Source: Brevibacterium ravenspurgense
GTDB taxonomy: Bacteria > Actinomycetota > Actinomycetes > Actinomycetales > Brevibacteriaceae
Length of the DNA: 64,000 bases
Direction: 5' to 3'
NCBI RefSeq assembly: GCF_001584615.1
Contig: NZ_LQQC01000008.1
Coordinates: 186,001 to 250,000 of the forward strand
Shown: positions 25,717 to 35,338 of the stretch, in pieces
How the letters are laid out: every line of letters starts with the position of its first letter
Position numbering within the stretch: the stretch's first letter is position 1
The notes under the pieces: model-generated
What the model saw: the letters and a program-made list of their open reading frames with translations, nothing else
What the model was told of the DNA's origin: nothing
Databases searched by the model: none
Translations under genes and position numbers: made by a program

Positions 25717-25820
25717 CCCGTTAGCAACAAAAACACCCGCTAGCCGCAAGCAGACACCCCTTAGCCGGAATCTGCGGCGTAGCAACCACTGCTAAAGCGT
25801 GGATCTGTTGCTAACCGGTG
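25717..25820. repeat. TTAGC palindromic repeat, 104-bp copy C2
   Basis: It differs from C1 at four positions by eye. About 30 bp of upstream flank (GGCACTCGCAGGACGAACTA and following) is also shared with C1, so a unit larger than the palindrome was duplicated. Confidence 0.95.
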
Positions 25821-25858
25821 TCCCCCTGAAAAATACGAGGCGCCGGCCTGCTCACACA

Positions 25859-25962
25859 CCCGTTAGCAACAAAAACACCCGTTAGCCGCAAGCAGACACC
25901 CCTTAGCCGGAATCTGCGGCTTAGCAACCACTGCTAAAGCGTGGATCTGTTGCTAACCGGTG
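25859..25962. repeat. TTAGC palindromic repeat, 104-bp copy C3
   Basis: It differs from C2 at two positions; both changes restore TTAGC, giving the most symmetrical copy. GAGGCGCCAAGAGAGTTGGG follows it, as it also does after C1 near 25626. Confidence 0.95.
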
Positions 25963-26047
25963 TCCCCCCCTGAAAAATACGAGGCGCCAAGAGAGTTGGG
26001 CGCGCGCCACCGGTTGGGCTGGGCTACACGCCGCCCCCGCCTCCGGC

Positions 26048-26557
26048 TCACACAGTGGTGAAATGCAAGAACGTGCCGATTGTCAGCGACACAAAAGCCG
26101 CACCGGCACACAGAAGCTCAATGCCCAGCCCGATGCCAACGGCAACGAGGGTGCCCTTAGTGGTCTGCAGCGCTTCACCGGCAGTCGAATGCCGCACCCA
26201 TTCAGCAATGAACAGGCCAACCACAAAGCCGACGAGCAGCCCCGGTCCAGGCAGAACAAACATGCCGACAACAGCACTGAGCGCGGCTATTGCAATGACC
26301 CGGTTCGGCACCTGAAGCTTCTTCAGCCGATTTCCCGTCAGCACCCATGAGGCCGTTACGCCGATGACTGTCATGACGATCCCGACCGCAGCGCATACCC
26401 AACCCGCGGTCGAGTTCACCGCAACACCCCAGCCGATCAGCACAGCCAGGTTCAGCAGCGACCCCGGAAGAACAGGCACGATGATGCCGGCACACCCGAT
26501 CACCAGACCGACAAACGCTATGACGGTCGCCCACACCTGGGCGTCAGCGCTCAGCAT
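26048..26557 (-). CDS. DUF456 membrane protein
   Basis: A 169-residue protein with about five hydrophobic helices, including GCAGIIVPVLPGSLLNLAVL and GMFVLPGPGLLVGFVVGLFI; these paired glycine/proline motifs define DUF456. Function unknown. The start ATG (26557, or the adjacent one at 26560) lies inside the end of the DUF3027 gene, so the two genes overlap by about 14 bp and translation is probably coupled. Confidence 0.85.
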   Translation of the reverse strand: MLSADAQVWATVIAFVGLVIGCAGIIVPVLPGSLLNLAVLIGWGVAVNSTAGWVCAAVGIVMTVIGVTASWVLTGNRLKKLQVPNRVIAIAALSAVVGMFVLPGPGLLVGFVVGLFIAEWVRHSTAGEALQTTKGTLVAVGIGLGIELLCAGAAFVSLTIGTFLHFTTV

Positions 26558-27527
26558 CATCGCCTGCGTTCGAGGCACCAGCATCTGCCGAGGTGCCGGC
26601 ATCTGCCGAGGCGCCACTCACCTCACGGCCCGACTCGTCATCCGAGGCGCCGTCACCACCCGAGGCACCGGCATCCGCCGAGGCGCCACTCACCTCACGG
26701 CCGGACTCATCACCACGAGACTCACCAACGCCAGCCTCACCAACACCCGCAGCGACCATTTCGAAGTCTTCGTTGCGGTCGTCGATGACGGGTTCGGCGG
26801 TGTCGTCGTCGTGTCGGCGGACGTCAGTTTCAGAGTGTGCGCCGCAGCCGTTGCTCAGTGACACCACACGCCCGTCAAACGGCGATGCCGCGTTGGCGCA
26901 CAGCCCAAACTGCGTGCGCACCGACCCGGCAATGGGCATAAGGAAACCGCATGTGCGGCACTTGGCAGACGCCTCGACCGCGTATTCGGAGTCCGGCCCG
27001 GAATCGGATTCGGCCCAGCGGGCAGCAGCAGCTGCAATGCCGTCGCGTGACAGCACGCGCTTGCGACCCAGACCGAATTCAAAGTTGGGGATCTGGTCGA
27101 TGTTGTCTTCAGGTTCGACCTTGACCTGCTCAAGTCCCAGTTCAAGGTTCGGATCGTTTTCGAGCTTCGGCAGGACATCGCGAGCGCCGATGTCCGACGG
27201 GCGCAGCCTGTCCTTCCACGGCACCCATTCCGGTGCGACAAGCGCATCTTCGCCGGGCAGCAGCGCTGTTTCCGAGACCGTGACGGTCTCAGACCCGGGC
27301 ACCAGCGCCAGAATCGCCGTCCAGTACCAGCCCGGGTAGCCGGGTGTGCGGCATTCGAAGATGTGGGATGCGACGTAGGCGCCTTCGGCAATAACACCCA
27401 GGTGCTCGCCGATAGACGATTCGTCCGTCATTTCGGCAATCGCTGCGCGCGCAGTGTCGACCGCCTGAGCCAACGTGGGGTTGATCTCCCCCAGCGAGGC
27501 CCTCCATTCGGCGTAGCAGCTGGTCAT
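26544..27527 (-). CDS. DUF3027 protein
   Basis: A 327-residue actinobacterial protein of unknown function. It has the DUF3027 core with HIFECRTPGYPGWYWTAILA, WVPWKDRLRPSDIGARDVLP and a probable metal-binding CRTCGFLMPIAGSVRTQFGLC segment with further C/H residues (C near GCGAHSE). The last 75 residues are low complexity and contain the peptide DESGREVSGASADAG twice, encoded by a direct DNA duplication rich in GAGGYGCC. It starts one base inside the csp stop codon (TGATG), so it is coupled to the cold-shock gene. Confidence 0.88.
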   Translation of the reverse strand: MTSCYAEWRASLGEINPTLAQAVDTARAAIAEMTDESSIGEHLGVIAEGAYVASHIFECRTPGYPGWYWTAILALVPGSETVTVSETALLPGEDALVAPEWVPWKDRLRPSDIGARDVLPKLENDPNLELGLEQVKVEPEDNIDQIPNFEFGLGRKRVLSRDGIAAAAARWAESDSGPDSEYAVEASAKCRTCGFLMPIAGSVRTQFGLCANAASPFDGRVVSLSNGCGAHSETDVRRHDDDTAEPVIDDRNEDFEMVAAGVGEAGVGESRGDESGREVSGASADAGASGGDGASDDESGREVSGASADAGTSADAGASNAGDDAER

Positions 27528-27895
27528 CAGCCCTCCAGATCGTCGGCTACGTGGCGCAGAACCTCAGCGACTTTCGCGGAGAATTCCGCGTCCGGGTAGC
27601 GGCCCTGTCGCAGTCCAGCCAGCGTGTCATCGAGCATCGAGATGACATCTTGAATCATATCTGCCGTCTTCTCCGGGTTGGGGCGCACGCGCGGCGGAGC
27701 GTCCAGCAGTCGTGCGCGCAGCACCTGACGGCCGCGGCGGGAATCCACGATGTCGAAGTCGAGGCGGGATCCCTTGTGCACGGTCACGCCGTCGGGCAGC
27801 GACGACGAATGCATGAAGAACTCTTCGCCGTCGTCTCCTGTGACGAAGCCGAAGCCTTTGTCTGAGTCGAACCACTTCACGCGTCCAGTGGGCAT
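27527..27895 (-). CDS. cold-shock domain protein with C-terminal extension
   Basis: A 122-residue protein: residues 1-68 are a cold-shock domain (GRVKWFDSDKGFGFVTGDDG with RNP1-like KGFGFV; RNP2-like EEFFMHSS), and the remainder is a helical extension (EKTADMIQDVISMLDDTLAG) found in the actinobacterial CspB-DUF3027 pair. It binds single-stranded nucleic acid by family. The start ATG follows AAAGGACAG. It is the first gene of a csp-DUF3027-DUF456 operon. Confidence 0.9.
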   Translation of the reverse strand: MPTGRVKWFDSDKGFGFVTGDDGEEFFMHSSSLPDGVTVHKGSRLDFDIVDSRRGRQVLRARLLDAPPRVRPNPEKTADMIQDVISMLDDTLAGLRQGRYPDAEFSAKVAEVLRHVADDLEG

Positions 27896-28111
27896 TGTCT
27901 GTCCTTTTCTGTGCGCACTCGCGTGCGCGTCTGTTGGTCTGCTGCGGGCCGAACCTCACGAGGTGCCGGTCAGCTCCGCTTGTCTGTTGGGGTGTGCCTG
28001 GGAGGCTGGGCGGGCGAGGTGCCCGCGGGTGTTCTTGTCTGCTCTGTCCGCACCGGGTTCGGCCGGTCTGTTCTGGCCGGTCTGGCCGGAGCGCCGGAGT
28101 GAGTGTGCGCT

Positions 28112-28333
28112 CTAGGTGCGGCGGCGGAAGATCGCGGTGATCAGCCACGCCAGGAACAGGATGAACGATGCACTTGGGGCAATCATTCCCACCCAGGTCA
28201 GAATCTTCGATGGGTGGCCGACGGTCAGGCCCTGCACAATCACCACGACAAGGGCGCTTGCGCCCAGCAGCATGAGCGCAAGCGCGGTGATCAGCGTCCA
28301 CGATGTGCGCTGTTCGTTCGTGCTTGTTGTCAC
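28112..28333 (-). CDS. small two-TM membrane protein (DUF2530-like?)
   Basis: A 73-residue protein with two hydrophobic helices (LITALALMLLGASALVVVIV and ILTWVGMIAPSASFILFLAW) and a basic C-terminus. GTG 28333 has GAAAGG upstream. Position beside DUF3027 and the helicase pair suggests the actinobacterial DUF2530 group, but I cannot confirm it from sequence. The 216-bp spacer before the csp gene has two GAGGTGCC octamers and no gene. Confidence 0.6.
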   Translation of the reverse strand: MTTSTNEQRTSWTLITALALMLLGASALVVVIVQGLTVGHPSKILTWVGMIAPSASFILFLAWLITAIFRRRT

Positions 28334-28422
28334 TGTGGGCCTTTCGGTGTTGTGGCTCTGCCGACGGGGTCGACCACCCATTCTAACCGCCGGCTTTCTG
28401 TGCTCCGTCTAGACTCGTAGGG

Positions 28423-30594
28423 ATGAAGGGCTTTCAGACTTTCACCGCGTGGCTGTCCACCGCGCCGGCCGACTGGTTTGCGGATTTTGTCCGCACCCGG
28501 CGCGATCTGGTGCGCACCGACACAGCGTCACTTGCCCGCCTGGCCGGTTCGGCTTCCACCCGCAAAGGGGTCGCGGTTGCCCTTGAGGCGCTCAATGCCG
28601 AAGCGCTGCAGACCGCTCTGCGCGCGGCGAAGGCTGCCCGCGTTGATCCTGTTGTTCCCTGCTCCGCTCTGGAAGCAAGCTCAGATGTCCTGGACCGTCT
28701 GATTCTTCTGGGCCTGCTGTGGCCCGCACAGACCAGCACAGAAGACACGGCCGCAGGCACCCCCGGTGATGCCGAGTTCTTCGGCTTCCAATCCGAAGCC
28801 ATCGCCCTGCTGCCCACCTCGGCAGCCGAATCCACCCGCCCGCCGGAGTGGACGGAATACTCACGGCCAGACGAACCAGCCCTCACCCCAATCCCCGAAT
28901 CCGTTGCCCGCAACGCCCAAGCTGCGGCCGCAGGTGCTGCGGGCGGCACAGTTGCCGCTGCCGTCCGGGCGATCGAAGCCGATCCGCCCAGCCAGCTGAT
29001 GTCCGGCGGTGTCGGCAAACGCGACGTCCAGCGGCTGGCTTCCGCCCTCGACCTCGAATACGCACAGACGATCTTCGTGCTCGAACTGTGCGGCGCACTC
29101 AACCTGGTGGGCGTCGACAGTTCCAGCATCGACCCCGTGTGGCTGCCCACCAGCGAATACGACCTTCTCAAACGCACCGACCGCGGCAACCTGCACGCAG
29201 CACTCGTGCGCGCCTGGCTGCACATGGGCGAAGACATCACCCACATCGCCAACGGCCACACACCCCGCGGCGACCGCGTGCACCCGCTGGGCTCCGTCGT
29301 CAAACCCCCTACCGCCAACCCCTATGGCGGCCACCCCTCGGCCCTGCCGCCGGTCCGTTCGGCTCGCTTCCGACTGCTGCGCACCCTCCTGTCTCCCGAG
29401 GTGCCGCTCCCCAAACCAGACCCCGGAACCCCGACCGGCACCTCGGCAGATTCAGGCACCTCGGCAGACCGGGGAACAGCAGAGACCCCGAGCATCCGGC
29501 TGACCGACCTCACGGCGGTCCTCCAGTGGCGCTACCCGCTGGCACCTGCCTTCAACCGCGAAACACTGGCCCAGATGCTCAGTGAGGCTGAATTCCTGGG
29601 GCTCGTCGCCACTCCCCTGACCGCGCCCGACTCCTACGGGCTGACCCCTCTGGGCCGCGAACTTGCCGAGCACCTGAGCGCGTCCCTGCCAGCGGCCGCA
29701 CAGCCGCTCGACTACGCGGGCTCAGCCGCCACGGTGCCAGCAGACTTCGCCGAAACAATCAGCGAACTCCTGCCCGACTACGCCGAAAGCGTCGTCATCC
29801 AATCCGACCTCACCGCGGTGGCCACCGGCCCCGTCCACCCGGACCTCGCACAAAGACTCGACTCGCTTGCCGACATCGAAACCCGCGGCCAGGGCACCGT
29901 GTACCGCTTCACTGAAAAGAGCATCGAACGGGCCCTGCACACAGGGCTCAGCCGCACCGACATTGTTGACACACTGCGCGAATGTTCCTCGACCGGAGTG
30001 CCGCAGCCGCTGGAGTTCCTCATCGACGGGGTGGCCTCCAGACTCAACCGCGTGCAGGTCGCCAGCGCCCGCGGCGCAGTCATCGTCGACGACCCCGACG
30101 AACTCGACGCCCTGCTGGCCGACCCGCTGCTCATCCCAGCGCAGCTGACCCGCGTGGCCCCCACCGTCGCACTGGCCGGCATCAGCTCCGACCGCCTGCG
30201 CGTCCTACTGGAGGGTGCTGGCACATCGACCCTGACGGAAGCGCCCACAGCACAGCCGCAGCGCGCACCCAAGCAAACCGCGCCCGCCGTCACCCGGCGG
30301 ACAGCCCGCATTGCCGATGCAGACCTCGACCGCTACATTGCCGGCGTGCGCAGCAGCACAGAAACAGCCGATGGTGACCCGGCATCCACCTCGGGCATTC
30401 TGCGCAGCGCAATCGACCGGCAGCAGAGTGTTGCCGTCACGCTGGCCCGCGCCGACGGCAGCAGCACCACCATCACGCTCACCCCGACCGCAATCACCGG
30501 CGGACGAGTACGCGGAATCCGCAACGGCAGCGAAATCGCCGCCTCACTGTCGCGGATCATCAGCGTCACCCCCGCCCAGGAAGGCTCTCAGTGA
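28423..30594 (+). CDS. helicase-associated protein (Helicase_C_3 / XPB-partner type)
   Basis: A 723-residue protein encoded directly before, and overlapping by four bases (GTGA), the XPB helicase. It lacks helicase motifs; the C-terminal part around HTGLSRTDIVDTLRECSSTG and RVQVASARGAVIVDDPDELD matches the winged-helix/helicase-associated (Helicase_C_3) type seen in Rv0862c-like proteins. The N-terminus is a set of helical repeats, and a Pro/Thr/Ser linker near residues 320-360 has three GAGGTGCC/GGCACCTC octamers. TAGACT lies 7 nt before the ATG and there is no strong ribosome site, so it may be leaderless. Probably a partner in DNA repair; role unproven. Confidence 0.8.
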   Translation: MKGFQTFTAWLSTAPADWFADFVRTRRDLVRTDTASLARLAGSASTRKGVAVALEALNAEALQTALRAAKAARVDPVVPCSALEASSDVLDRLILLGLLWPAQTSTEDTAAGTPGDAEFFGFQSEAIALLPTSAAESTRPPEWTEYSRPDEPALTPIPESVARNAQAAAAGAAGGTVAAAVRAIEADPPSQLMSGGVGKRDVQRLASALDLEYAQTIFVLELCGALNLVGVDSSSIDPVWLPTSEYDLLKRTDRGNLHAALVRAWLHMGEDITHIANGHTPRGDRVHPLGSVVKPPTANPYGGHPSALPPVRSARFRLLRTLLSPEVPLPKPDPGTPTGTSADSGTSADRGTAETPSIRLTDLTAVLQWRYPLAPAFNRETLAQMLSEAEFLGLVATPLTAPDSYGLTPLGRELAEHLSASLPAAAQPLDYAGSAATVPADFAETISELLPDYAESVVIQSDLTAVATGPVHPDLAQRLDSLADIETRGQGTVYRFTEKSIERALHTGLSRTDIVDTLRECSSTGVPQPLEFLIDGVASRLNRVQVASARGAVIVDDPDELDALLADPLLIPAQLTRVAPTVALAGISSDRLRVLLEGAGTSTLTEAPTAQPQRAPKQTAPAVTRRTARIADADLDRYIAGVRSSTETADGDPASTSGILRSAIDRQQSVAVTLARADGSSTTITLTPTAITGGRVRGIRNGSEIAASLSRIISVTPAQEGSQ

Positions 30595-32294
30595 CAGGTC
30601 CCCTCGTCGTCCAGTCCGACAGCACGATCCTGCTGGAGTCCGGCCATCCCGACGCGGCCGAAGCAGCAGCGGCCATCGCGCCTTTCGCCCAGCTTGCGCG
30701 CACGCCGGAATACATTCACACCTACACGATCACTCCGTTGGGACTGTGGAACGCGCGCGCTTCGGGCCACGACGCAGAATCCGTCATCGACACCCTGCTC
30801 GAATACGCCAAATACCCCGTTCCGCACGACCTCCTGCTGGAGATCGTCGACCTCATGGACCGCTTCGGGGTGCTGGTGCTGGCCAGTTCGCCCGTGCACG
30901 GCCTGGTGCTCGAATCCTCCGACACCGCACTGCTGGACAGTCTGGCCGAACAGCCCGAAATGCAGGGCATCTTCGGCACCCGGATCGACCCCGGAACCGT
31001 CGAGGTGTACCCCTCCGAACGCGGCGAACTGAAGTTCCGCCTGCTCAAACTGGGCCACCCCGTGGCCGACCACGCCGGCTACGTCGACGGTGAGGCGCAC
31101 ACCATCGACCTCAACTACCACGAGGCGCCGGCCGACTCCCCCGGTTCAGGCGGGACCGGTGCGGGGTCGGCTAAGGCTGACGAAGTGACGGGAAGGGCTG
31201 AGGAATGGCACCTGCGGCCGTACCAGGAAGAAGCCGTGCAGACCTTTATGCGCGGTGAATCCGGGGTTGTCGTCCTTCCCTGCGGTGCCGGAAAGACCAT
31301 TGTGGGTGCCGCCACCATGGCGCAGGTGAGCACCACGACGCTCATCCTGGTGACCAATTCGGTGTCCGCCAAACAGTGGAAAGCGGAACTGCTGCGCCGC
31401 ACCAGCCTGACGGAGGACGAAATCGGCGAATACTCCGGTGCGGTCAAAGAGATCCGACCGATCACCATCGCCACCTACCAAGTGCTCACCACCCGTCGCA
31501 AAGGCTCCTACCTGCACCTGGAGCTGCTCGATGCGCGCGACTGGGGTCTGGTGATCTATGATGAAGTCCACCTGCTGCCAGCACCCGTCTTCCGGCTGAC
31601 CGCAGGCCTGCAGGCACGCCGCCGCCTGGGTCTGACGGCAACGCTGGTGCGCGAAGACGGCCGCGAAGACGAAGTGTTCAGCCTAATCGGCCCCAAACAG
31701 TTCGAAGTTCCGTGGAAGGAAATCGAAGCCGCCGGCTACATCGCCACCGCCCACTGCGAAGAAGTGCGCGTGCGCCTGGACCGCTCAACCCGCGTGGCCT
31801 ACGCGAGCGCAGAAGGCGAAGACCGCTACCGGCTGGCCGCCACCAGCGACGTCAAACTCCCAGTGGTGCGCCGCCTGGTGGAAGACCACCGAGACCAGCA
31901 GGTGCTCGTCATCGGCCAGTACCTCGACCAGCTGGAAGAGCTCGGCGAAGAACTGAACGCGCCAGTGCTGACCGGCAAAACCGGCGAAGCTGAACGCGAA
32001 AGACTCTACGAAGCATTCCGCACAGGCCAAATCAAGGTGCTCGTCGTGTCCAAAGTCGCCAACTTCTCGGTTGACCTGCCCGAAGCCTCCGTCGCCATCC
32101 AGGTGTCCGGCTCCTTCGGTTCACGCCAAGAAGAAGCCCAGCGGCTCGGAAGGATCCTCAGGCCAAAAGAAAACCGCCAAGCGGCATCGTTCTACACGGT
32201 TGTCGCAGCTGAAACAGTCGACGAACAGTTCGCCGCCCACCGCCGCCGGTTCCTCACAGAACAGGGTTACAGCTACACCATCAGCAGCGCCTGA
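30591..32294 (+). CDS. XPB/Ssl2-type DNA repair helicase
   Basis: A 567-residue superfamily 2 helicase of the bacterial XPB group (3'-5' DNA unwinding, implicated in nucleotide excision repair). Walker A is PCGAGKT (230-236), motif II is DEVH (324-327), motif III region LTATLVREDGRE, and motif VI QRLGRILRPK; VSKVANFSVDLPEA is the usual motif V. A short Gly/Ala linker near residues 188-205 joins the N-terminal XPB domain. The GTG start overlaps the previous stop codon, so it is translationally coupled to the partner protein. Confidence 0.93.
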   Translation: MTGPLVVQSDSTILLESGHPDAAEAAAAIAPFAQLARTPEYIHTYTITPLGLWNARASGHDAESVIDTLLEYAKYPVPHDLLLEIVDLMDRFGVLVLASSPVHGLVLESSDTALLDSLAEQPEMQGIFGTRIDPGTVEVYPSERGELKFRLLKLGHPVADHAGYVDGEAHTIDLNYHEAPADSPGSGGTGAGSAKADEVTGRAEEWHLRPYQEEAVQTFMRGESGVVVLPCGAGKTIVGAATMAQVSTTTLILVTNSVSAKQWKAELLRRTSLTEDEIGEYSGAVKEIRPITIATYQVLTTRRKGSYLHLELLDARDWGLVIYDEVHLLPAPVFRLTAGLQARRRLGLTATLVREDGREDEVFSLIGPKQFEVPWKEIEAAGYIATAHCEEVRVRLDRSTRVAYASAEGEDRYRLAATSDVKLPVVRRLVEDHRDQQVLVIGQYLDQLEELGEELNAPVLTGKTGEAERERLYEAFRTGQIKVLVVSKVANFSVDLPEASVAIQVSGSFGSRQEEAQRLGRILRPKENRQAASFYTVVAAETVDEQFAAHRRRFLTEQGYSYTISSA

Positions 32295-32370
32295 CCAGAA
32301 CAGAACCGGAACAGAGCAGGCCCGCGCCAGCGGCACCTTGGCATTTGGGGACCGACCCGGACAGAACCGG

Positions 32371-33360
32371 TCAGTCCTCCGGCGCCTCCTCTTCGACAAC
32401 CAAGTGCATTTCGGCAGTCTCCGGGTGGACGTTCGTGCGGGCAATGACCCGGCGACGCTCCTGCCGATTCTCACCGAGCTTGACGAAGACCACTCCGAGG
32501 AGCACAAACACACCGCCGATCGCCTGCACCGCCACCGGCAGGTCACCCAGCAGAATCCAGGCCATAACCACCGACATCGGAACCTCAACCAGGTTCAAGA
32601 AGCTCGAAATGGTCGACCCGACGTAGCGCACACCCACAACCGCCGTCGTGTATGCCCCGCCGGTGCACAGAAGCAGAGCCAGCGCAACCACCCACCAAGG
32701 AAGAAGAACGCCGCCCGCATCGAGGTCCTGCGTTGTCATGCCGGCCGGAATGATGCCCACAGCGGTGATGAGGGCAACCACAACCGCGCCAATCCCCATC
32801 GTGATGCAGATCAGAGTCACCGACGGGAAGCTGAGGTCAGCCTTGGCGGACATGACGAAGAACGCCGCCAAGCACACGGCTGCCGACAGCGCGTAGAAAA
32901 CACCGAGCAGATCAACTGACGATCCGCGCGGATCAAGAATGATGAGCAGACCAACCGCGGCGGCGACAATACCGATGAATGTCAGGGTGGACGGGCGGAA
33001 GCGGGTGCTGGCCCACACCCACAGCACAATCATGAGCGGCGCCGTCATCTCCAGAAGCAGCGCAATCGGCGGGCTCATGCGCTCAACCGCCAAGAAGAAC
33101 AACAGCTGCACACCGGCCATGCACACAACACCGTAGGTCAGCACATACCAGCGAACCTGCCACACTTCGCGCCAGCGGCCGCGCATCTGAATGAACATCG
33201 GAATCGCAAGCAGGAGGCAGCTGCCGGCCAGACGCACAAACGTCACCGGCCCCGGCGTCCAATCACCCGCGTACATGAGCTTGCCCAAAGGTGCGCAGAT
33301 CGCGAAAAGAAAGCACGACACCAGCGTGATGAGCAGACCCAAAACAAAGTTCCGATTCAC
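32371..33360 (-). CDS. EamA/RhaT-family drug/metabolite exporter
   Basis: A 329-residue protein with ten predicted membrane helices in two EamA repeats; PLGKLMYAGDWTPGPVTFVR starts repeat 1 and the second repeat ends IGGVFVLLGVVFVKLGE. The C-terminal tail is charged. Such proteins export amino acids or small metabolites; substrate unknown. The GTG start has no clear ribosome site. It converges with the XPB gene across 76 bp and is divergent from the glutamate synthase-like gene. Confidence 0.85.
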   Translation of the reverse strand: MNRNFVLGLLITLVSCFLFAICAPLGKLMYAGDWTPGPVTFVRLAGSCLLLAIPMFIQMRGRWREVWQVRWYVLTYGVVCMAGVQLLFFLAVERMSPPIALLLEMTAPLMIVLWVWASTRFRPSTLTFIGIVAAAVGLLIILDPRGSSVDLLGVFYALSAAVCLAAFFVMSAKADLSFPSVTLICITMGIGAVVVALITAVGIIPAGMTTQDLDAGGVLLPWWVVALALLLCTGGAYTTAVVGVRYVGSTISSFLNLVEVPMSVVMAWILLGDLPVAVQAIGGVFVLLGVVFVKLGENRQERRRVIARTNVHPETAEMHLVVEEEAPED

Positions 33361-33527
33361 CGGATCATCGTGAGGGCTGGCCCTGATCTAAGTCAACACG
33401 GGCCCACAAGGCAAGACTCCCCCGACAGCAAGCCGAAGCACGTCAGTCAAGAGCACGGTGAGACACGGGCGAAATTGCGGCCACCTCGACAGCCTCAAAG
33501 TCACCAGCGGGCGGTAACGTTGTACCC

Positions 33528-35132
33528 ATGTTTGCCATTCTCACGATCACAGCTGTCGCACTGCTGTTCCTCGGCAGCATCGCACTGGCAGTTCTCCACT
33601 CTCTGTGGTGGCTCATAGCCGTCGTCGTCTTCGCCGCTCTGCTCGCACTGGCCATCTACGACGTCATCCAGCCCCGCCTGGCCGTCCTGCGCATCTACCC
33701 CCTGCTGGGTCACATGCGGTACCTCATGGAAGAGATCCGCCCCATGATCCAGCAGTACTTCGTGGAAAGGAACTGGGACGGCCGCCCCTATGACGCCGAC
33801 GCCCGCGCCCTCATCTACGAACGCGCACAGGGAATCCACGCCGAAAAGTCGTTCGGCACGGAACTCGAAGTTCGCGACTCCGGCTACGAATACCTGCTGC
33901 ACTCCGTTGTCCCCGGCAAGCGTCCCGAAGGCGAACACCGCGTGGTCATCGGCGGTCCACAGTGTTCCCAGCCGTTTGACGTATCGCTGCTGAACATCGC
34001 CTCAATGTCCTACGGCGCTCTGTCCGTCAACGCCGTGCGCGCCATGAACCGCGGCGCCTACAAGGGCGGCTTCTTCCAGGAGTCCGGCGAAGGCGGCGTC
34101 ACCCGCTACCACCTGGAATCCGGCGCAGACATCGTGTGGGAGTTCGGTTCAGGCTACTTCGGATGCCGCACACCGGAAGGCAACTTCAACCCCGAAATGT
34201 TCTCGCAGAGGGTCGTCCACCCCAACATCAAGGGTGTTCTCATCAAGCTCTCGCAGGGAGCAAAGCCCGGCCTCGGCGGTGTTCTGCCGGCCGAAAAGAT
34301 CACCCCTGAAATCGTTGAAGCCCGCGGTGTCGAGCCCGGCAAGGACTGCATTTCGCCGCCATCGCACACGGCGTTCACAACCCCCACCGAGCTCATGCAG
34401 TTCGTGGGTCAGCTGCGGGAACTGTCCGGCGGCAAGCCGATCGGATTCAAACTGTGCGTCGGCCTGCGCACCGACGTCCTGGCCATCGTCAAGGCAATGC
34501 TCGAAACCGGCATCCTGCCGGACTTCATCGTGGTCGACGGTTCGGAAGGCGGCACGGGTGCCGCTCCACTGGAATACGAGGACCACGTGGGCACCCCGCT
34601 GACCGAGGGCCTCATCCTCATGCACAACGCGCTCGTGGGTGCGGGCATCCGTCAGCACATCAAGATCGGCGCAGCCGGCAAGATCGTGGCCGGCACCGAC
34701 ATCATCCGACGCATCGCCCAGGGTGCTGACTACTGCCTGGCAGCACGCGCCATGATGATGGCCACCGGCTGCATTCAGGCTCAGCGCTGCCACACGAACA
34801 AGTGCCCCACCGGTGTTGCCACGCAGAACCCTCGCCTGTACCGCGGGCTCGACGTGGACGACAAGGCCGAGCAGGTGTACCACTACCACAAGTCAACGGT
34901 TGCCGAAACGGCGCAGATGATCGCCACGATCGGCCTCGACAGCCCCGACCAGCTGCGCCCGTCGCACATCTTCCGCCGGGTATCGCAGTCGCGCGTTGAG
35001 TCTTACGCCGAAGCGTACGACTGGCTTGAACCGGGTGAGTTGCTGGGCACTCCTCGCCGCAGCTGGGCTGAAGACTGGAACCACGCCGACCCGCACCGGT
35101 TCGGCCCGCCCGTTTCGGCCGGCTTCCGCTGA
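33528..35132 (+). CDS. FMN-binding glutamate synthase family protein with N-terminal TM helices
   Basis: A 534-residue protein resembling the FMN/synthase part of glutamate synthase without the glutaminase domain. Two N-terminal membrane helices (about residues 1-45) precede the barrel. Motifs include ASMSYGALSVNAVRAMNRG, VDGSEGGTGAAPLEYEDHVG and the cysteine region QRCHTNKCPTGVATQ typical of the 3Fe-4S/FMN part. Whether it makes glutamate or acts on another substrate is unknown. TAACGT lies 7 nt before the ATG, suggesting a leaderless transcript. A terminator follows. Confidence 0.88.
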   Translation: MFAILTITAVALLFLGSIALAVLHSLWWLIAVVVFAALLALAIYDVIQPRLAVLRIYPLLGHMRYLMEEIRPMIQQYFVERNWDGRPYDADARALIYERAQGIHAEKSFGTELEVRDSGYEYLLHSVVPGKRPEGEHRVVIGGPQCSQPFDVSLLNIASMSYGALSVNAVRAMNRGAYKGGFFQESGEGGVTRYHLESGADIVWEFGSGYFGCRTPEGNFNPEMFSQRVVHPNIKGVLIKLSQGAKPGLGGVLPAEKITPEIVEARGVEPGKDCISPPSHTAFTTPTELMQFVGQLRELSGGKPIGFKLCVGLRTDVLAIVKAMLETGILPDFIVVDGSEGGTGAAPLEYEDHVGTPLTEGLILMHNALVGAGIRQHIKIGAAGKIVAGTDIIRRIAQGADYCLAARAMMMATGCIQAQRCHTNKCPTGVATQNPRLYRGLDVDDKAEQVYHYHKSTVAETAQMIATIGLDSPDQLRPSHIFRRVSQSRVESYAEAYDWLEPGELLGTPRRSWAEDWNHADPHRFGPPVSAGFR

Positions 35133-35149
35133 TCGGGGCAAGGGCCACA

Positions 35150-35192
35150 GGGCTCGGAGTTTGAGAATCCTCTTAGACTCCGGGCCCTTTTC
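35150..35192 (+). terminator. terminator of the glutamate synthase-like gene
   Basis: An 11-bp stem (GGGCTCGGAGT with ACTCCGGGCCC, one G-U pair) followed by TTTTCTG. Confidence 0.8.
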
Positions 35193-35338
35193 TGTGAACG
35201 CCGCTTCCTGCCTGTCCGAGGCTTGGGCCGAGTGCGCGCACTCCCGCAGAAAACCGCGCATTCACCGTGTGATTCGTGCAACAATGGCATTCAGGAATCT
35301 TCCAGCAAACCTCCAGACTCGAAGAGGAGACTGATTCC

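Noticed and set aside
25461..25962. CRISPR or insertion sequence
   Set aside because: The 104-bp units are palindromic, unevenly spaced and carry no transposase or spacer-like segments.
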